A DNA stretch of 64,000 nucleotides from Streptomyces aureus (GCF_000725495.1 NZ_JNZD01000001.1:310001-374000), one strand, 5' to 3'. Shown: positions 33,772-45,387, numbered from the stretch's first letter. Notes: generated by a model from the sequence alone, not told the origin. Numbers and translations are program-made.

Positions 33772-34968
33772 CTACGCGGCGGACGTCTCCAGGGCCCGCA
33801 GAATGTCCGCCACCAGGTCCTCGGGGTCCTCGGCGCCGACGGAGAGACGGATGAAGCCCTCCGGCACGGCGTCGCCGCCCCAGCGGCCGCGCCGCTCGGC
33901 CGTGGACCGCACCCCGCCGAAGCTGGTGGCGTCGTCGACCAGACGCAGTGCGTCGAGGAAGCGCTCCGCGCGCTCACGCGAGGGCAGGGTGAAGGAGACG
34001 ACGCAGCCGAAGCGGCGCATCTGCTGCGACGCGATCTTGTACGAGGGGTCGTCGGGCAGCCCCGGGTAGCGCAGCCCCGTCACCTCGGGGCGGTCCCGCA
34101 GGACCTCGGCGACCGTCCTCGCGGTGGCGGTCTGCCGGTCGGCCCTCAGCTGGAGCGTGGCGAGCGAGCGGTGCGCCAGCCAGGCCTCCATGGGCCCGGG
34201 GATGGCGCCGACCACCTTGCGCCAGCGTCGGACAGGAGCCATCAGCGCGGCGTCCCTGCCAGTGACATACCCGAGGAGGATGTCGCCGTGCCCCGTGAGC
34301 ATCTTGGTGCCGCTGGCCACCGAGAAGTCCGCCCCCAGCTCCAGCGGGCGCTGTCCGAGCGGCGTGGCCAGTGTGTTGTCGACGGCGACGAGGGTGCCCT
34401 GCGCGTGCGCGGCGGCCACGAGGCGCCGCAGGTCGCAGACGTCCAGACCCGGGTTGGACGGCGTCTCGATCCACAGCAGCTTCGCGCCCTCCAGCACCTC
34501 CAGCTGGGCGTCGCCCGCGGTCGGGGCGGTGCGCACCTCGACACCGAACGCGGTCAGCTGCTCGCGCACCAGCGGCAGCACCTGATAGCCGTCCTCGGGC
34601 AGCACGACGATGTCGCCGGCCCGCAGCTGGGAGAAGAGCACCGCGGAGATGGCGGCCATGCCGGAGGGGAAGGAGAGCGTCTCGACGGACTCCTGTCCGG
34701 GGGCCTCCAGTTCGCCGATGGCGCGCTCCAGGAGCGTCCAGGTCGGGTTCTCGTCGCGGCCGTAGGTGTAGGGGCCGGTGGGCTCACCGGGGAGATGGAA
34801 GTGCGCGGCGAAGACCGGGCCGGGGAGGGTCGGCTCGTACTTGAGCGGCTCGGGCAGTCCGGCGCGCACCGCTCGCGTGCCGTCGCCCGGCGTCGCGGGC
34901 CCGCTGCTCCCGCTCTGCGCGGGGCCGCTGCCCCTGTCGTCCGCCGTGCCGAATTCCCCTGACGTCAT
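33772..34968 (-). CDS. Cystathionine gamma-lyase/synthase-type PLP enzyme
   Basis: A 398-residue Cys/Met-metabolism PLP enzyme. The Schiff-base lysine is in ASGTKMLTGHGDILLGYV; other family blocks are TLSFPSGMAAISAV, LLWIETPSNPG and ATPLGQRPLELGAD. It probably cleaves cystathionine to cysteine, although gamma-synthase or related lyase activity cannot be excluded by eye. The first ~40 residues are a variable hydrophilic extension. Its ATG overlaps the stop codon of the upstream phosphatase gene in an ATGA, so the two are translationally coupled. Confidence 0.88.
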   Translation of the reverse strand: MTSGEFGTADDRGSGPAQSGSSGPATPGDGTRAVRAGLPEPLKYEPTLPGPVFAAHFHLPGEPTGPYTYGRDENPTWTLLERAIGELEAPGQESVETLSFPSGMAAISAVLFSQLRAGDIVVLPEDGYQVLPLVREQLTAFGVEVRTAPTAGDAQLEVLEGAKLLWIETPSNPGLDVCDLRRLVAAAHAQGTLVAVDNTLATPLGQRPLELGADFSVASGTKMLTGHGDILLGYVTGRDAALMAPVRRWRKVVGAIPGPMEAWLAHRSLATLQLRADRQTATARTVAEVLRDRPEVTGLRYPGLPDDPSYKIASQQMRRFGCVVSFTLPSRERAERFLDALRLVDDATSFGGVRSTAERRGRWGGDAVPEGFIRLSVGAEDPEDLVADILRALETSAA

Positions 34969-35456
34969 GCCGCTCGTCCTTCCACGTGCTCGCGTACCGC
35001 GGCGAGCAGTCCAGGGCTCGCCGCCTCCACCATCTCAAGACATTCCTCGAAGCCGTCCAGGTGTCCGTAGTACGGATCGGGGACGTCGAGGTCGTCGCCG
35101 GCGGCGGGGTCGTACGAACGCAGCAGCCGGACCTTCCCGGCGTCCTCGGGACGGGCCGCGAGGCGGCGCAGGGCGTCGAGGTGGCCCGTGTCGAGGGCGA
35201 TGACGAGATCGAGCCGGGAGAACCACGAGGCCTGGAACCGGCGGGCCGCGTGATCGCTCTCGTAGCCGTTCGCCTCCAGCACGGCGACGGTGCGCTCGTC
35301 GGCCCCGTCGCCCTCGTGCCAGCCGCCCGTGCCCGCGCTGTCGACCTCGACGAGGTCACCGAGACCCGCCCGCTCCACATGAGCGCGGAAGACGGACTCG
35401 GCCATCGGCGAGCGGCAGATGTTGCCGGTGCAGACGAAGCAGACGCGGTAGGTCAT
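34965..35456 (-). CDS. Low-molecular-weight protein tyrosine phosphatase
   Basis: A 163-residue LMW-PTP. The active-site loop is FVCTGNICRSP (nucleophile cysteine near residue 9, phosphate loop arginine), and the general-acid aspartate lies in DVPDPYYG. It dephosphorylates protein tyrosines or small molecules. ATG start behind GAGAGG. It lies 17 bp after the small membrane protein gene and overlaps the next gene by ATGA, so all three minus-strand genes probably form an operon with the transsulfuration enzyme. The biological substrate is unknown. Confidence 0.92.
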   Translation of the reverse strand: MTYRVCFVCTGNICRSPMAESVFRAHVERAGLGDLVEVDSAGTGGWHEGDGADERTVAVLEANGYESDHAARRFQASWFSRLDLVIALDTGHLDALRRLAARPEDAGKVRLLRSYDPAAGDDLDVPDPYYGHLDGFEECLEMVEAASPGLLAAVREHVEGRAA

Positions 35457-35473
35457 GAATTCCTCTCGGTCGT

Positions 35474-35851
35474 TCAGTCGCCGTCGGGCAGCACGATGTT
35501 GAGCGCCCAGGAGACGATGGAGATGATCAGGCCGCCCAGCACGGCGGTCCAGAAGCCCTCCACGTGGAAGCTCAGATCGAGTTTGTCGGCGAGCCACGAG
35601 GTGAGCAGCAGCATCAAGGCGTTCACCACCAGGGTGATCAGGCCGAGAGTGAGGATGAAGAGCGGGAAGGTCAGCACCTTCACGACCGGCTTGACCAGGA
35701 AGTTCACCAGTCCGAAGACCAGTGCGACGAGGATGAGCGTGCCTATCTTCTTGCCCGTGCTGTCGCCCGTGAGGGTGATCTTGTCGAGCAGCCAGACGGC
35801 GACGGCCAGGGCCCCCGCGTTGGCGAGCGTCTTGACTACGAAATTCTTCAT
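35474..35851 (-). CDS. Phage holin family 4-like membrane protein
   Basis: A 125-residue protein with four hydrophobic segments, the second containing LVNFLVKPVVKVLTFPLF, a pattern of the YvlD/phage holin 4 family common in bacterial chromosomes. Here it is an ordinary membrane protein, not evidence of a prophage. Function unknown. ATG start; weak ribosome-binding site. It heads the probable operon with the phosphatase and the transsulfuration gene, and diverges from the cupin gene by 81 bp. Confidence 0.88.
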   Translation of the reverse strand: MKNFVVKTLANAGALAVAVWLLDKITLTGDSTGKKIGTLILVALVFGLVNFLVKPVVKVLTFPLFILTLGLITLVVNALMLLLTSWLADKLDLSFHVEGFWTAVLGGLIISIVSWALNIVLPDGD

Positions 35852-35932
35852 GTGTCTGATCGTGGCAGAGAGATCGACTGGCCAGAAGAGGCTGCGGAAA
35901 CAGCCTGAGGTGCACAGGAACGGACGAGGGCG

Positions 35933-36250
35933 ATGAAGGCATTCCGGCTGGACGAACTGGAGGCGGAACGCGCCGCCAACGATGGTGCCTATCTGCAGTT
36001 CCTGCGGGAGCGGAACATGTCCGTCGGGCTGTACGCGCTCGACGCGGGAACCCAGGACCCGCAGAAGCCGCACGCCCAGGACGAGGTGTACTTCGTGGTC
36101 AGCGGACGGGCGTCGATCACCGTCGGTCTGGAGACCACCCAGGTGGCCCGGGGCAGCGTCGTCTACGTGCCGGCCGGGGTCGCCCACAAGTTCCACCACA
36201 TCACGGAGGATCTGCGGGTTCTCGTGATGTTCTCTCCCCCCGAGAGTTGA
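35933..36250 (+). CDS. Cupin domain protein
   Basis: A 105-residue single-domain cupin. Motif 1 is around QKPHAQDEVYFVVSGRASI and motif 2 around VVYVPAGVAHKFHHI. The usual metal ligands (His, Glu, late His) are recognisable, so it may bind a divalent metal. Small cupins of this kind act as dioxygenases, isomerases or ligand binders; nothing in the context decides between them. ATG start behind GACGAGGGCG. Confidence 0.85.
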   Translation: MKAFRLDELEAERAANDGAYLQFLRERNMSVGLYALDAGTQDPQKPHAQDEVYFVVSGRASITVGLETTQVARGSVVYVPAGVAHKFHHITEDLRVLVMFSPPES

Positions 36251-36416
36251 TGCCGCGTCTCAGGGTTCCCTAGGGGAACGGTCAGGGGAGGACAAGGGGT
36301 GCCAGGGCCCCGCACGGCCTCCTTCCCGGCCTAGCATCGGATGCGAGACATCACAGAACCCGGAATCGGTGTCCCGGCGTCGGGACCGCGGGCGAGGAGA
36401 GGTAAGGACAAGGACG

Positions 36417-36629
36417 ATGCAGGAGATCTTCAGCGGTATGCCGTGGTGGGTGAAGTGGGTCGCCGTTCCCGTCATCGCCCTGGTGGTGTTCGGCGGTCTG
36501 ATAGCGAGCATCGTCGGGTTCTTCATCGGCCTGCTCTTCAAGCTGCTCGTCTTCGTCGCGCTGGTCGGCGGACTGATCTTCATCGTGCGGAAGTTCATGT
36601 CGGGCTCCTCGTCCCGCAGCGACTGGTGA
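36417..36629 (+). CDS. DUF5326 family small membrane protein
   Basis: A 70-residue protein with two hydrophobic segments (WVAVPVIALVVFGGLIASIV and a second around residues 35-58), matching a family of Streptomyces small membrane proteins named DUF5326 (MQEIFSGMPWWVKWVAV start). No function is known. AAGGACAAGGACG precedes the ATG; the frame is open to 36369. It lies 167 bp after the cupin gene, so it may have its own promoter. Confidence 0.8.
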   Translation: MQEIFSGMPWWVKWVAVPVIALVVFGGLIASIVGFFIGLLFKLLVFVALVGGLIFIVRKFMSGSSSRSDW

Positions 36630-36837
36630 GGCGCGAGAGGGTGAGCGAGGGGTAACGAAAAAAGAGGAGAGGGAACCCAAGGTTCCCTCGGCCGGGGGAA
36701 GTTTTCCGGTGAGACGGCATCCGGGCGGTGACGGGCCGTTAGAGTCCGGAACTCGCGGGGCCGATCCCGCGGGAAGCGCACAGCCCCCTCCCGTGATTCC
36801 CCGCACGGGCGGTCCTCCTCGCTCTTCGGAGTGCCCC

Positions 36838-37917
36838 TTGGCCACGGTCGACACCGCACCCGCACCATCCGTCGCTCCTCCCTTCCGGCGACCGGGCACG
36901 CCCGTGGCCGCACGCGTGCCACCGGTCCAGCCGCGCACCTCGCCGGGGGAGCCACCCCGTTCGCGCACCCCGTCCTCCCCGGCCGGGGAGCCGGCGCCCT
37001 CCGGGCCCTCGACGGGGGCGACGCCCGCCCGGCGCACGGCGCCGGCGGAGGGGCTCACCGGGCCCACCAGGCCGTCGGTGACGCGCGGTACGCCGTCACC
37101 GGTCGCGCGGACGGCGCGACCCGCCCGCGCCCCTTCCAGGGAGCCCGAGGCCGGTCCCCTGGACTCCCACGCCACCACGCTGATCGGCTCGGTCCAGCGC
37201 GCGATGCGTCTGCTGGAGGCCGTGGCCTCGCGCGAGCAGGGCGCCCCCGCCAAACAGCTGGCCCGGGACGCCGGACTGGCGCTGCCGACGGCCTACCACC
37301 TGCTGCGCACCCTCGTCCACGAGGGCTATCTGCGCCGGGACAGCGGGCTGTTCTTCCTCGGTGAGGCCACCGAGCGGCTGAGCAGCAGCGGAGCCCGGCA
37401 GAAACGTCGCAGCACGGTCAGGGACCTGCTCGCGCACTGGCGGGACGCGATCGGCGCGCCCGTGTACTACGCGGTCTACCGCGAGGGCGAGATCGAGGTC
37501 CTGTGCGTCGCCGACTCCCCGGGGAACCCGGCGGTCCACGAGTGGGCCGACTTCCGTGAGACCGGGCACGCGCATGCCGTCGGCCAGTGTCTGCTGGCCC
37601 AGCTGGACGACACGTCCCGGCGTGACCACCTCGACCGCTATCCGGTGCGACCGCTCACCCCGTACACGGTGCGTGACAAGGACCGCCTGCTGAGGCGCCT
37701 GGAGCGGATGGGCCGGATGGAGCCGGTGATCGAGCGGCAGGAGTACGCGCTGGGCACGGTCTGTGCCGCGATCCCGGTCACCGCGGGCAGTTCCGCCGCG
37801 GCCGTGGCCTTCTCCCTGCCGTCCCATCAGGGGGAGCGGCTGATGCCCGCGGCACGCAGGCTGCAGAGCGAGGTGGGCGGGCTGCTAACAACACTCGCCA
37901 TCTCTATCAGTATCTGA
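36838..37917 (+). CDS. ssgR: IclR-type regulator SsgR, activator of ssgA
   Basis: The C-terminal ~245 residues are an IclR-type regulator: winged helix SVQRAMRLLEAVASREQGAP, LPTAYHLLRTLVHEGYL, then a GAF-like effector domain. The pairing with ssgA identifies it as SsgR, which activates ssgA during development in S. coelicolor. Its N-terminal ~155 residues are Pro/Ala/Arg-rich and not conserved. The start is uncertain: I gave the TTG at 36838 (MATVDTAPAPS), but the real start may be internal, near the domain, or as far up as 36709. The last codons are unusually AT-rich. It ends 131 bp before ssgA. Confidence 0.85.
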   Translation: MATVDTAPAPSVAPPFRRPGTPVAARVPPVQPRTSPGEPPRSRTPSSPAGEPAPSGPSTGATPARRTAPAEGLTGPTRPSVTRGTPSPVARTARPARAPSREPEAGPLDSHATTLIGSVQRAMRLLEAVASREQGAPAKQLARDAGLALPTAYHLLRTLVHEGYLRRDSGLFFLGEATERLSSSGARQKRRSTVRDLLAHWRDAIGAPVYYAVYREGEIEVLCVADSPGNPAVHEWADFRETGHAHAVGQCLLAQLDDTSRRDHLDRYPVRPLTPYTVRDKDRLLRRLERMGRMEPVIERQEYALGTVCAAIPVTAGSSAAAVAFSLPSHQGERLMPAARRLQSEVGGLLTTLAISISI

Positions 37918-38048
37918 AAAATCACTCCTTGTAATGCGGCATGCACGTTGAGCAAGATTTCCAGCAGTGTCAGGTGAGACCACTCCTGGCCAGTCGACGG
38001 CAAACGACGGGGTAGGCGATGCGCGAGTCGGTACAGGCTGAGGTCATG

Positions 38049-38456
38049 ATGAGCTTCCTCGTGTCCGAGGAGCTCTCCTTCCGCATTCCTGTCGAGCTGC
38101 GATACGAGACCTGTGATCCGTACGCGGTGCGGTTGACCTTCCACTTGCCCGGCGACGCGCCTGTGACCTGGGCCTTCGGGAGGGAACTGCTGATCGACGG
38201 TGTGGGCAGGCCCTGCGGCGACGGGGACGTGCACATCGCTCCGGCCGAGCCGGAGGCGCTCGGCGAGGTGCTGATCCGGCTCCAGGTGGGCGGCGATCAC
38301 GCGCTGTTCCGGTCCGGGACCGCGCCGCTCGTCGCCTTCCTCGACCGGACGGACCGGCTCGTCCCCCTCGGGCAGGAACGATCTCTGGAGGGCTTCGACA
38401 CCTCCCTCGACGCCGTGCTCGACCGCATCCTGACGGAGGAGCAGAGCGCGGGCTGA
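38049..38456 (+). CDS. ssgA: SsgA, sporulation-specific cell division activator
   Basis: A 135-residue SALP (SsgA-like protein) found only in morphologically complex actinomycetes. It begins MSFLVSEELSFRIPVELRYE, with the conserved DPYAVRLTFHLPGDAPVTW and WAFGRELLIDG. SsgA promotes sporulation-specific septation and branching by positioning the SsgB/FtsZ machinery. The ATGATG pair at 38046/38049 follows GAGG; the family N-terminus supports the second ATG, although a frame from 38019 exists. It is controlled by SsgR, encoded immediately upstream. Confidence 0.95.
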   Translation: MSFLVSEELSFRIPVELRYETCDPYAVRLTFHLPGDAPVTWAFGRELLIDGVGRPCGDGDVHIAPAEPEALGEVLIRLQVGGDHALFRSGTAPLVAFLDRTDRLVPLGQERSLEGFDTSLDAVLDRILTEEQSAG

Positions 38457-38535
38457 CGCCCCGGCGGCCGGGAGCGGAGGAACGCTTCCTCACAAGGGCC
38501 GTCCGTGCAGGATGGTTTCGGCTTCCGGGGGCGGG

Positions 38536-40041
38536 TCAGCGCTTGCGGCGATGTCCCTTCCCGCTCCGGGCCGGAGCCCCGGCGGCCGCGGGCTGGGCGG
38601 GGACGGCGGCGCCGTCCGACCGGTCCGCGGCGACCACGAGGGCGGCCAGCGCGGTCGTCACCGGCACCGCGGCGACCAGGCCGATCGATCCGACCAGCGT
38701 GCGCACGATCTCCTCGGCGACCAGTTCGCTGTTGGCGACCGTGTCCACGCTGCTCTGCGCGATCGAGAAGAGCAGCAGCAGCGGCAGCGCGGCACCCGCG
38801 TAGGCCAGGACGAGTGTGTTGACGACCGACGCGATGTGGTCGCGGCCGATACGGATGCCCGCGCGGTACAGGCCGCGCCGGCCCATCGTGGGGTTCGCCT
38901 CGTGCAGCTCCCAGACCGCGGACGTCTGGGTGACCGTCACGTCGTCCAGGACGCCGAGCGAACCGATGATGACGCCGGCCAGCAGCAGACCGCTCATGTC
39001 GATGGACGGGTACAGACCGTGGATCAGCCCGGTGCTGTCGTCGGTGTTGCCGGTCAGGAAGGCCCAGTCGATGAAGACCGAGCCGAGCAGGCCGATCAGG
39101 ATCAGCGAGAGCAGGGTGCCGACCACCGCCACGGACGTGCGGGCCGACAGACCATGGCACATGTACAGGGCGATCAGCATGATCGCGCTGGACCCGACCA
39201 CGGCCACGAGCAGCGGGTTCGAGCCCTCCAGGATCGCGGGCAGGATGAAGAAGTTGAGGATCAGGAAGCTGATGGCCAGGGCCACCAGTGCCATGACGCC
39301 GCGCATGCGGCCGATCACCACGACGACGACGGCGAAGATCACGGACAGCAGCGCCAGGGGCAGTTTCCGGTTGGCGTCGGTCACCGAGTACTGCAGGTCC
39401 TTGGGGGCGGAGGGCTCGTAGGCGACGACGACCTTCTCGCTCTGGTGCAACTGCCGTGACTGGTCCGGCTGAACGATCTCGGTGAAGGTGCGGCCCTTGT
39501 CCTTGCCGCTGTCGATCCGGACCGTGGCCTTCTTGCACTCCCCCGCCGTCCGCTGCTGGGAGGAGGAGCCCCCGGCGGCGGAGCCGTCGGCCGTCGCGGA
39601 GCCGGAAGAGGCGTTGACGGACTTGCAGTCCACCTGGTCGATTCTCGTGACCGTCGCCTGCTGGGTCTGCCGGTCGAAGCCGACGCCGGTGCGCTCGTGG
39701 GCGGGCGCACTGCCGGGCCACAGCACCACGAGGCCCACCGCGACCGCGGCCGCGAAGGGGATCAGCACCGCGGCGATGACCTTGCGCAGATGCTTGGAGA
39801 CCGGCGCGGCCGGACCGTGGCTGTGAGAGTGTCCGTGCCCGCCGCCCACGGGCTCGGTGCGCCCGCGCCGGGTACCGGGCGCGCGCTCCTCGTCGAGGCC
39901 GTGAGGGTCGGTGTCCCGCCCGTGTCCGTGCTCATGGCCGTGGCTGTGGTCCTGGCCGGAGCCGTGCCCGCGGCCGCCGTCGGAGCCGGGGCGCCGGGGC
40001 GGCTCGGACGGGGGGAACGGGTGCTGGCGGGTCGTCGTCAC
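38536..40041 (-). CDS. YibE/F family membrane protein with His-rich N-terminus
   Basis: A 501-residue protein. The first ~75 residues are hydrophilic and very His/Gly-rich (GHGSGQDHSHGHEHGHG), a likely metal-binding segment. An extracytoplasmic region and then about eight membrane segments of the YibE/F family follow, ending in a Pro/Ala-rich, Arg-rich tail. The family function is unknown, although a transport or membrane-folding role is often assumed. GTG start. It diverges from thiC with about 220 bp between, which contain the thiC leader. Confidence 0.85.
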   Translation of the reverse strand: MTTTRQHPFPPSEPPRRPGSDGGRGHGSGQDHSHGHEHGHGRDTDPHGLDEERAPGTRRGRTEPVGGGHGHSHSHGPAAPVSKHLRKVIAAVLIPFAAAVAVGLVVLWPGSAPAHERTGVGFDRQTQQATVTRIDQVDCKSVNASSGSATADGSAAGGSSSQQRTAGECKKATVRIDSGKDKGRTFTEIVQPDQSRQLHQSEKVVVAYEPSAPKDLQYSVTDANRKLPLALLSVIFAVVVVVIGRMRGVMALVALAISFLILNFFILPAILEGSNPLLVAVVGSSAIMLIALYMCHGLSARTSVAVVGTLLSLILIGLLGSVFIDWAFLTGNTDDSTGLIHGLYPSIDMSGLLLAGVIIGSLGVLDDVTVTQTSAVWELHEANPTMGRRGLYRAGIRIGRDHIASVVNTLVLAYAGAALPLLLLFSIAQSSVDTVANSELVAEEIVRTLVGSIGLVAAVPVTTALAALVVAADRSDGAAVPAQPAAAGAPARSGKGHRRKR

Positions 40042-40118
40042 CGCCCGATCATCGCAAGAACGTCAAGGGCCCTCTGTTCACCGCGCCAAACATGGCGCTA
40101 GCGTGGAGGCACCTTTGC

Positions 40119-42091
<1,973 letters not shown>

Positions 42092-42100
42092 CCCACCGCA

Positions 42101-42142
42101 CGAGGGCGCGGTCCGGGACGGGTACCCGGACCGCCGTCCCTC
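42101..42142. terminator. Terminator between thiC and the VOC gene
   Basis: An inner 9-bp perfect stem (CGGTCCGGG and its complement) with a 7-nt loop, extended by outer CGAGGG/CCCTCG pairing after a bulge. It lies between convergent genes. Confidence 0.8.
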
Positions 42143-42149
42143 GGCAGGC

Positions 42150-42545
42150 TCACGACGTGACGTCCTCGGGGTACCAGCGCAGCTCGACGGTGTTTCCGTC
42201 CGGGTCCTGCACGTAGACCGAGGTGGCGTTGCCGCGCGCGCCGTAGCGCTGCACGGGTCCCTCGAGCACGGTGAAGGTACCCGCCGCGATGACCGGGTCC
42301 CAGTCCAGCGGTTCCACGGTGAGGCAGAAGTGGTCGACGTTGGAGCCTTCGGGCGCGTGGGCGACCAGGTCGACGATGGTCTCCCCGGTGATCCGCACCG
42401 ACGGGAACGGGGCCTCGCCGCGTCGCCACGCGTCGACGCGTACGGGCTCCAGTCCGAGCAGGCCGATGTAGAAGTCCAGGGACCGTTCGACGTCCTCGAC
42501 GTTGAGGACCAGGTGGTCGAAGGCCTTCACACGCAGGGTGGTCAT
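42150..42545 (-). CDS. VOC family (glyoxalase-type) protein
   Basis: A 131-residue vicinal oxygen chelate protein with two beta-alpha-beta-beta-beta units: FDHLVLNVEDVERSLDFY and VDHFCLTVEPLDWDPV, ending PDGNTVELRWYP. The candidate metal ligands are the two histidines in these repeats and the late glutamate in VELRWY. It could be a glyoxalase, dioxygenase or drug-modifying enzyme; nothing nearby decides. It converges on thiC and diverges from the LysR gene by 185 bp. Confidence 0.85.
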   Translation of the reverse strand: MTTLRVKAFDHLVLNVEDVERSLDFYIGLLGLEPVRVDAWRRGEAPFPSVRITGETIVDLVAHAPEGSNVDHFCLTVEPLDWDPVIAAGTFTVLEGPVQRYGARGNATSVYVQDPDGNTVELRWYPEDVTS

Positions 42546-42730
42546 GTCGTCTCCAGGGCGACGGCGTGGCGGGCCACGCGCTGACAGGTCGGGTCGATCG
42601 TCGGCACGGACGGGCCCGGCTCCTGTGCCCGGGCCTCCCGTGGACGCCTTCCACGATCCGCCGTGCGGAGCACGGCATCAAGGCAAGATCTCTGTACGAC
42701 CGTTGAGCCAGATTTAACGCCGGGGGATAC

Positions 42731-43681
42731 ATGCTGGAACGACTGGAGACCGAGACCATTCTGACGCTGGCCGAGGAGCTGCACTTCGGCCGGACCGCCG
42801 CACGGCTGGGGATCACGACCGGGCGGGTCAGTCAGGTGATCAAGGCGGTCGAGCGCAGAGTCGGCGGACTGCTCTTCGAGCGCACCAGCCGTTCGGTCCG
42901 GCTCACCCCGATCGGGCGGCAGCTGGCGGAGGATCTGGCGCCCCTGGCCGTCGCGATGGAAGCGGCCCTGCGCAGGGCGGCCGACGCGGGCCGGGGGATC
43001 ACCGGAGAGCTGCGGGCCGCCTTCCTCGGCGAGTCGACCGCACCCGCCCTGCTCCGGGCGGTCTCCCTGTTCGGCGAGCGGCACCCCGACTGCCGGGTCG
43101 AGGTGCGGGAGGTCCAGCTGTCCAACTCCCGGGCGAGTCTGCTGGACGGCTCGATCGACATACTGCTCGCCTCCTTCCCCTTCGACGGCATGGCCACCGG
43201 ACCCGCCCTGATGCGGGAGGGACGGGTCCTGGCCGTCCCCGCGGGGCATCCGCTGGCCCGTGAGGAACGGTTGTCCCTCGAGGTGCTCGCGGAACACCCC
43301 GTCGTGCAGTACCCGCAGGCGACCTCGGCCGGCTTCAAACGGGACCGCACACCGGAGCACACCCCCTCGGGCCGGCCCGTTCCCAAGGGCCCGGCCGGAG
43401 AGTCGTTCTCCGAGATGCTGACGCTGGTCGCGATGGGCCGGGGTGTCCTCCCGGTGGGGGAGCACTCGCGGCAGTACTACCCCCGGCCCGACGTCGCCTA
43501 CGTACGCCTTCACGACGCGCCCCCCATCGAGCGGGGACTGGTGTGGAGAGAGGGCAACACCACCGAGCGGCTGCGCGCGTTCGTCCGGGCCGCGACCGAC
43601 TCGGCCGGCTCCGGCTCCGTCCCCGGGCGGGCGCACCGGTCGGATCCATCGACGGCTTCTGCGGGGAGACTGGGCACATGA
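42731..43681 (+). CDS. LysR family transcriptional regulator
   Basis: A 316-residue LysR-type regulator with an N-terminal DNA-binding domain ([21 protein letters not shown]) and an effector-binding domain of about 200 residues. The C-terminus is Ser/Thr/Arg-rich. ATG start behind CGGGGGATAC. It overlaps the TerD-VWA gene by ATGA at its 3' end, so the two are translationally coupled. Target genes are unknown; the divergent VOC gene is a possible one. Confidence 0.9.
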   Translation: MLERLETETILTLAEELHFGRTAARLGITTGRVSQVIKAVERRVGGLLFERTSRSVRLTPIGRQLAEDLAPLAVAMEAALRRAADAGRGITGELRAAFLGESTAPALLRAVSLFGERHPDCRVEVREVQLSNSRASLLDGSIDILLASFPFDGMATGPALMREGRVLAVPAGHPLAREERLSLEVLAEHPVVQYPQATSAGFKRDRTPEHTPSGRPVPKGPAGESFSEMLTLVAMGRGVLPVGEHSRQYYPRPDVAYVRLHDAPPIERGLVWREGNTTERLRAFVRAATDSAGSGSVPGRAHRSDPSTASAGRLGT

Positions 43682-45210
43682 CACCGACATCGATGAGCAA
43701 GGGCGCCAACCTTCCCGTCGCCGCGCGACAGGTGCGGGTCGTCCTCGGCTGGTCCGCGGGCCCCGGTGCGCCGGACGCCGACGCCTCGGCCCTGCTGCTG
43801 CGCGAGGACGGACGGGTGCGTGACGACAGTGACTTCGTCTTCTACAACCAGCCCCGGCACGCCTCCGGCGCCGTGCGCCACGCGGGCAAGCGGAAGGAGG
43901 GCGACGGCACGACGGACACGCTCGAGGTGGATCTGCAGGCTCTGGAGCCCGAGATCCAGCGGGTCGTTCTCGGCGCCTCCGCCGACGGGGGGCCCTTCGG
44001 CCGGCTGTCGGACCTGAGACTGCGGCTCTTCGACGCCGGTACGGGCCAGGAGCTGGCGTTCTTCGACATGGAGGCGACGACCGAGACGGCCTTCATCGGG
44101 GGCGAGCTGTATCTGCGCAGCGGTCAGTGGAAGTTCCGGGCGGTGGGCCAGGGGTATGCCTCCGGTCTCGCGGGCCTGGCCACCGATTTCGGGATCAGCG
44201 TCGACGAGGAGCCCGGTGCGGCTGCTTCCGGTGGCGCGGGCGCGACGGGCGTCACCGGGGGAGCCGTCCCGCCCGCTCCGGCGTCGTCGCCGAATCCGTT
44301 CCCGCAGGCCGCGTCCGCCCCGCCGGTCCCTCCGTCGGCTCCCGCACCGCAGGCCGCGCCCATGCCCCCGGCACCCCCGTCGGCACCCGTGCCCCCGCCC
44401 GGGCCTCCGGCACCGGCGGCTCCCCCGGCCGGCGGCGCGGCCCCCCGGCTCGTCAAGGGGGAGGAGCAACTGCCCGTGGACATGCGCAAGCGGCTCTCGC
44501 TGCGCAAGGAGCAGGTGGCGGTCAGTCTCCGCAAGCACGGGGCCGTGGGGGTCAGGGCCCGCGTGATCCTGGTCCTGGACGCCTCCGGGTCGATGTCGTT
44601 CCTGTACTCCAAGGGCGTCGTGGCCGATGTGGTGGAGCGGATGGCCGCGGTGGCGGCCCAGCTGGACGACGACGGCGAGATGCAGGCGTGGACCTTCGCG
44701 TCGAATCCGGCCCGGCTGCCGGACCTTGCCCTCGGGGAGCTGCCGGAGTGGCTGGAGCGTCATGTCCGGGTCGGTGAACTGACCCTGTTCCGGCGGAAGA
44801 AGCCGAAGAAGGGCCTGTTGCCGGGGCAGGTGGACATGCGGGCGGTCGGCATCCAGAACGAGGAGCAGAAGGTGATCGCCGAGGTCCGGGCGTTCGTCCG
44901 GGAGAACCCGGCCGCCGATCCCACGCTGGTGCTCTTCTTCTCCGACGGCGGCGTCTACCGCAACAAGGAGATCGAGACGGAACTGCGGGAGGCGGTGGAG
45001 GAGCCGGTTTTCTGGCAGTTCGTGGGTCTGGGACGCTCCAACTACGGCGTTCTGGAGCGGTTCGACACCCTCCCGGGCCGCCGCGTCGACAACGTGGGCT
45101 TCTTCGCGGTCGACGACATCGGCAACGTACCGGATCCGGAGCTCTACGACCGGCTGCTGTCCGAGTTCCCGTCCTGGATGAAGGAGGCGCGGCGGCTGGG
45201 CATCATCTGA
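43678..45210 (+). CDS. TerD-VWA fusion protein (tellurium-resistance/stress type)
   Basis: A 510-residue protein. The TerD domain (about 1-180) contains the calcium-binding block [12 protein letters not shown] Pro/Ala linker of about 85 residues leads to a VWA domain (about 295-505) with the MIDAS motif LDASGSMS. TerD domains bind calcium in tellurite and stress resistance operons, and TerF-type proteins combine them with VWA. The partner genes terB, terC and terZ are not nearby, so this is a solitary member of unknown role. ATG overlaps the LysR stop codon; GGGGAG is 9 bp upstream. Confidence 0.88.
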   Translation: MTPTSMSKGANLPVAARQVRVVLGWSAGPGAPDADASALLLREDGRVRDDSDFVFYNQPRHASGAVRHAGKRKEGDGTTDTLEVDLQALEPEIQRVVLGASADGGPFGRLSDLRLRLFDAGTGQELAFFDMEATTETAFIGGELYLRSGQWKFRAVGQGYASGLAGLATDFGISVDEEPGAAASGGAGATGVTGGAVPPAPASSPNPFPQAASAPPVPPSAPAPQAAPMPPAPPSAPVPPPGPPAPAAPPAGGAAPRLVKGEEQLPVDMRKRLSLRKEQVAVSLRKHGAVGVRARVILVLDASGSMSFLYSKGVVADVVERMAAVAAQLDDDGEMQAWTFASNPARLPDLALGELPEWLERHVRVGELTLFRRKKPKKGLLPGQVDMRAVGIQNEEQKVIAEVRAFVRENPAADPTLVLFFSDGGVYRNKEIETELREAVEEPVFWQFVGLGRSNYGVLERFDTLPGRRVDNVGFFAVDDIGNVPDPELYDRLLSEFPSWMKEARRLGII

Positions 45211-45387
45211 GGACGCCCGGGCGGTTGCCCGGGATCGATGGGCAGCCCGCAGCCCGCGGTGAGCGGACCGTCCAGATACAGCCGGCGAGCCGTCCGGACG
45301 CTGCGGACGATCCGGGGTGGCGCACGGCGCACGAGGGGCACCAGGGAGCGGCGGCGGCCGCACGAGGCCGCGCCGGAGGCGGTGTGC

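Noticed and set aside
35561-35566. CACGTG within the holin-like gene, and another at 30226-30231
   Set aside because: They share only the central six bases with parS; flanking bases do not match GTTT/AAAC.
35474-35851. Phage holin as a sign of a prophage
   Set aside because: The family is a common chromosomal membrane protein and no phage genes or integration sites are nearby.
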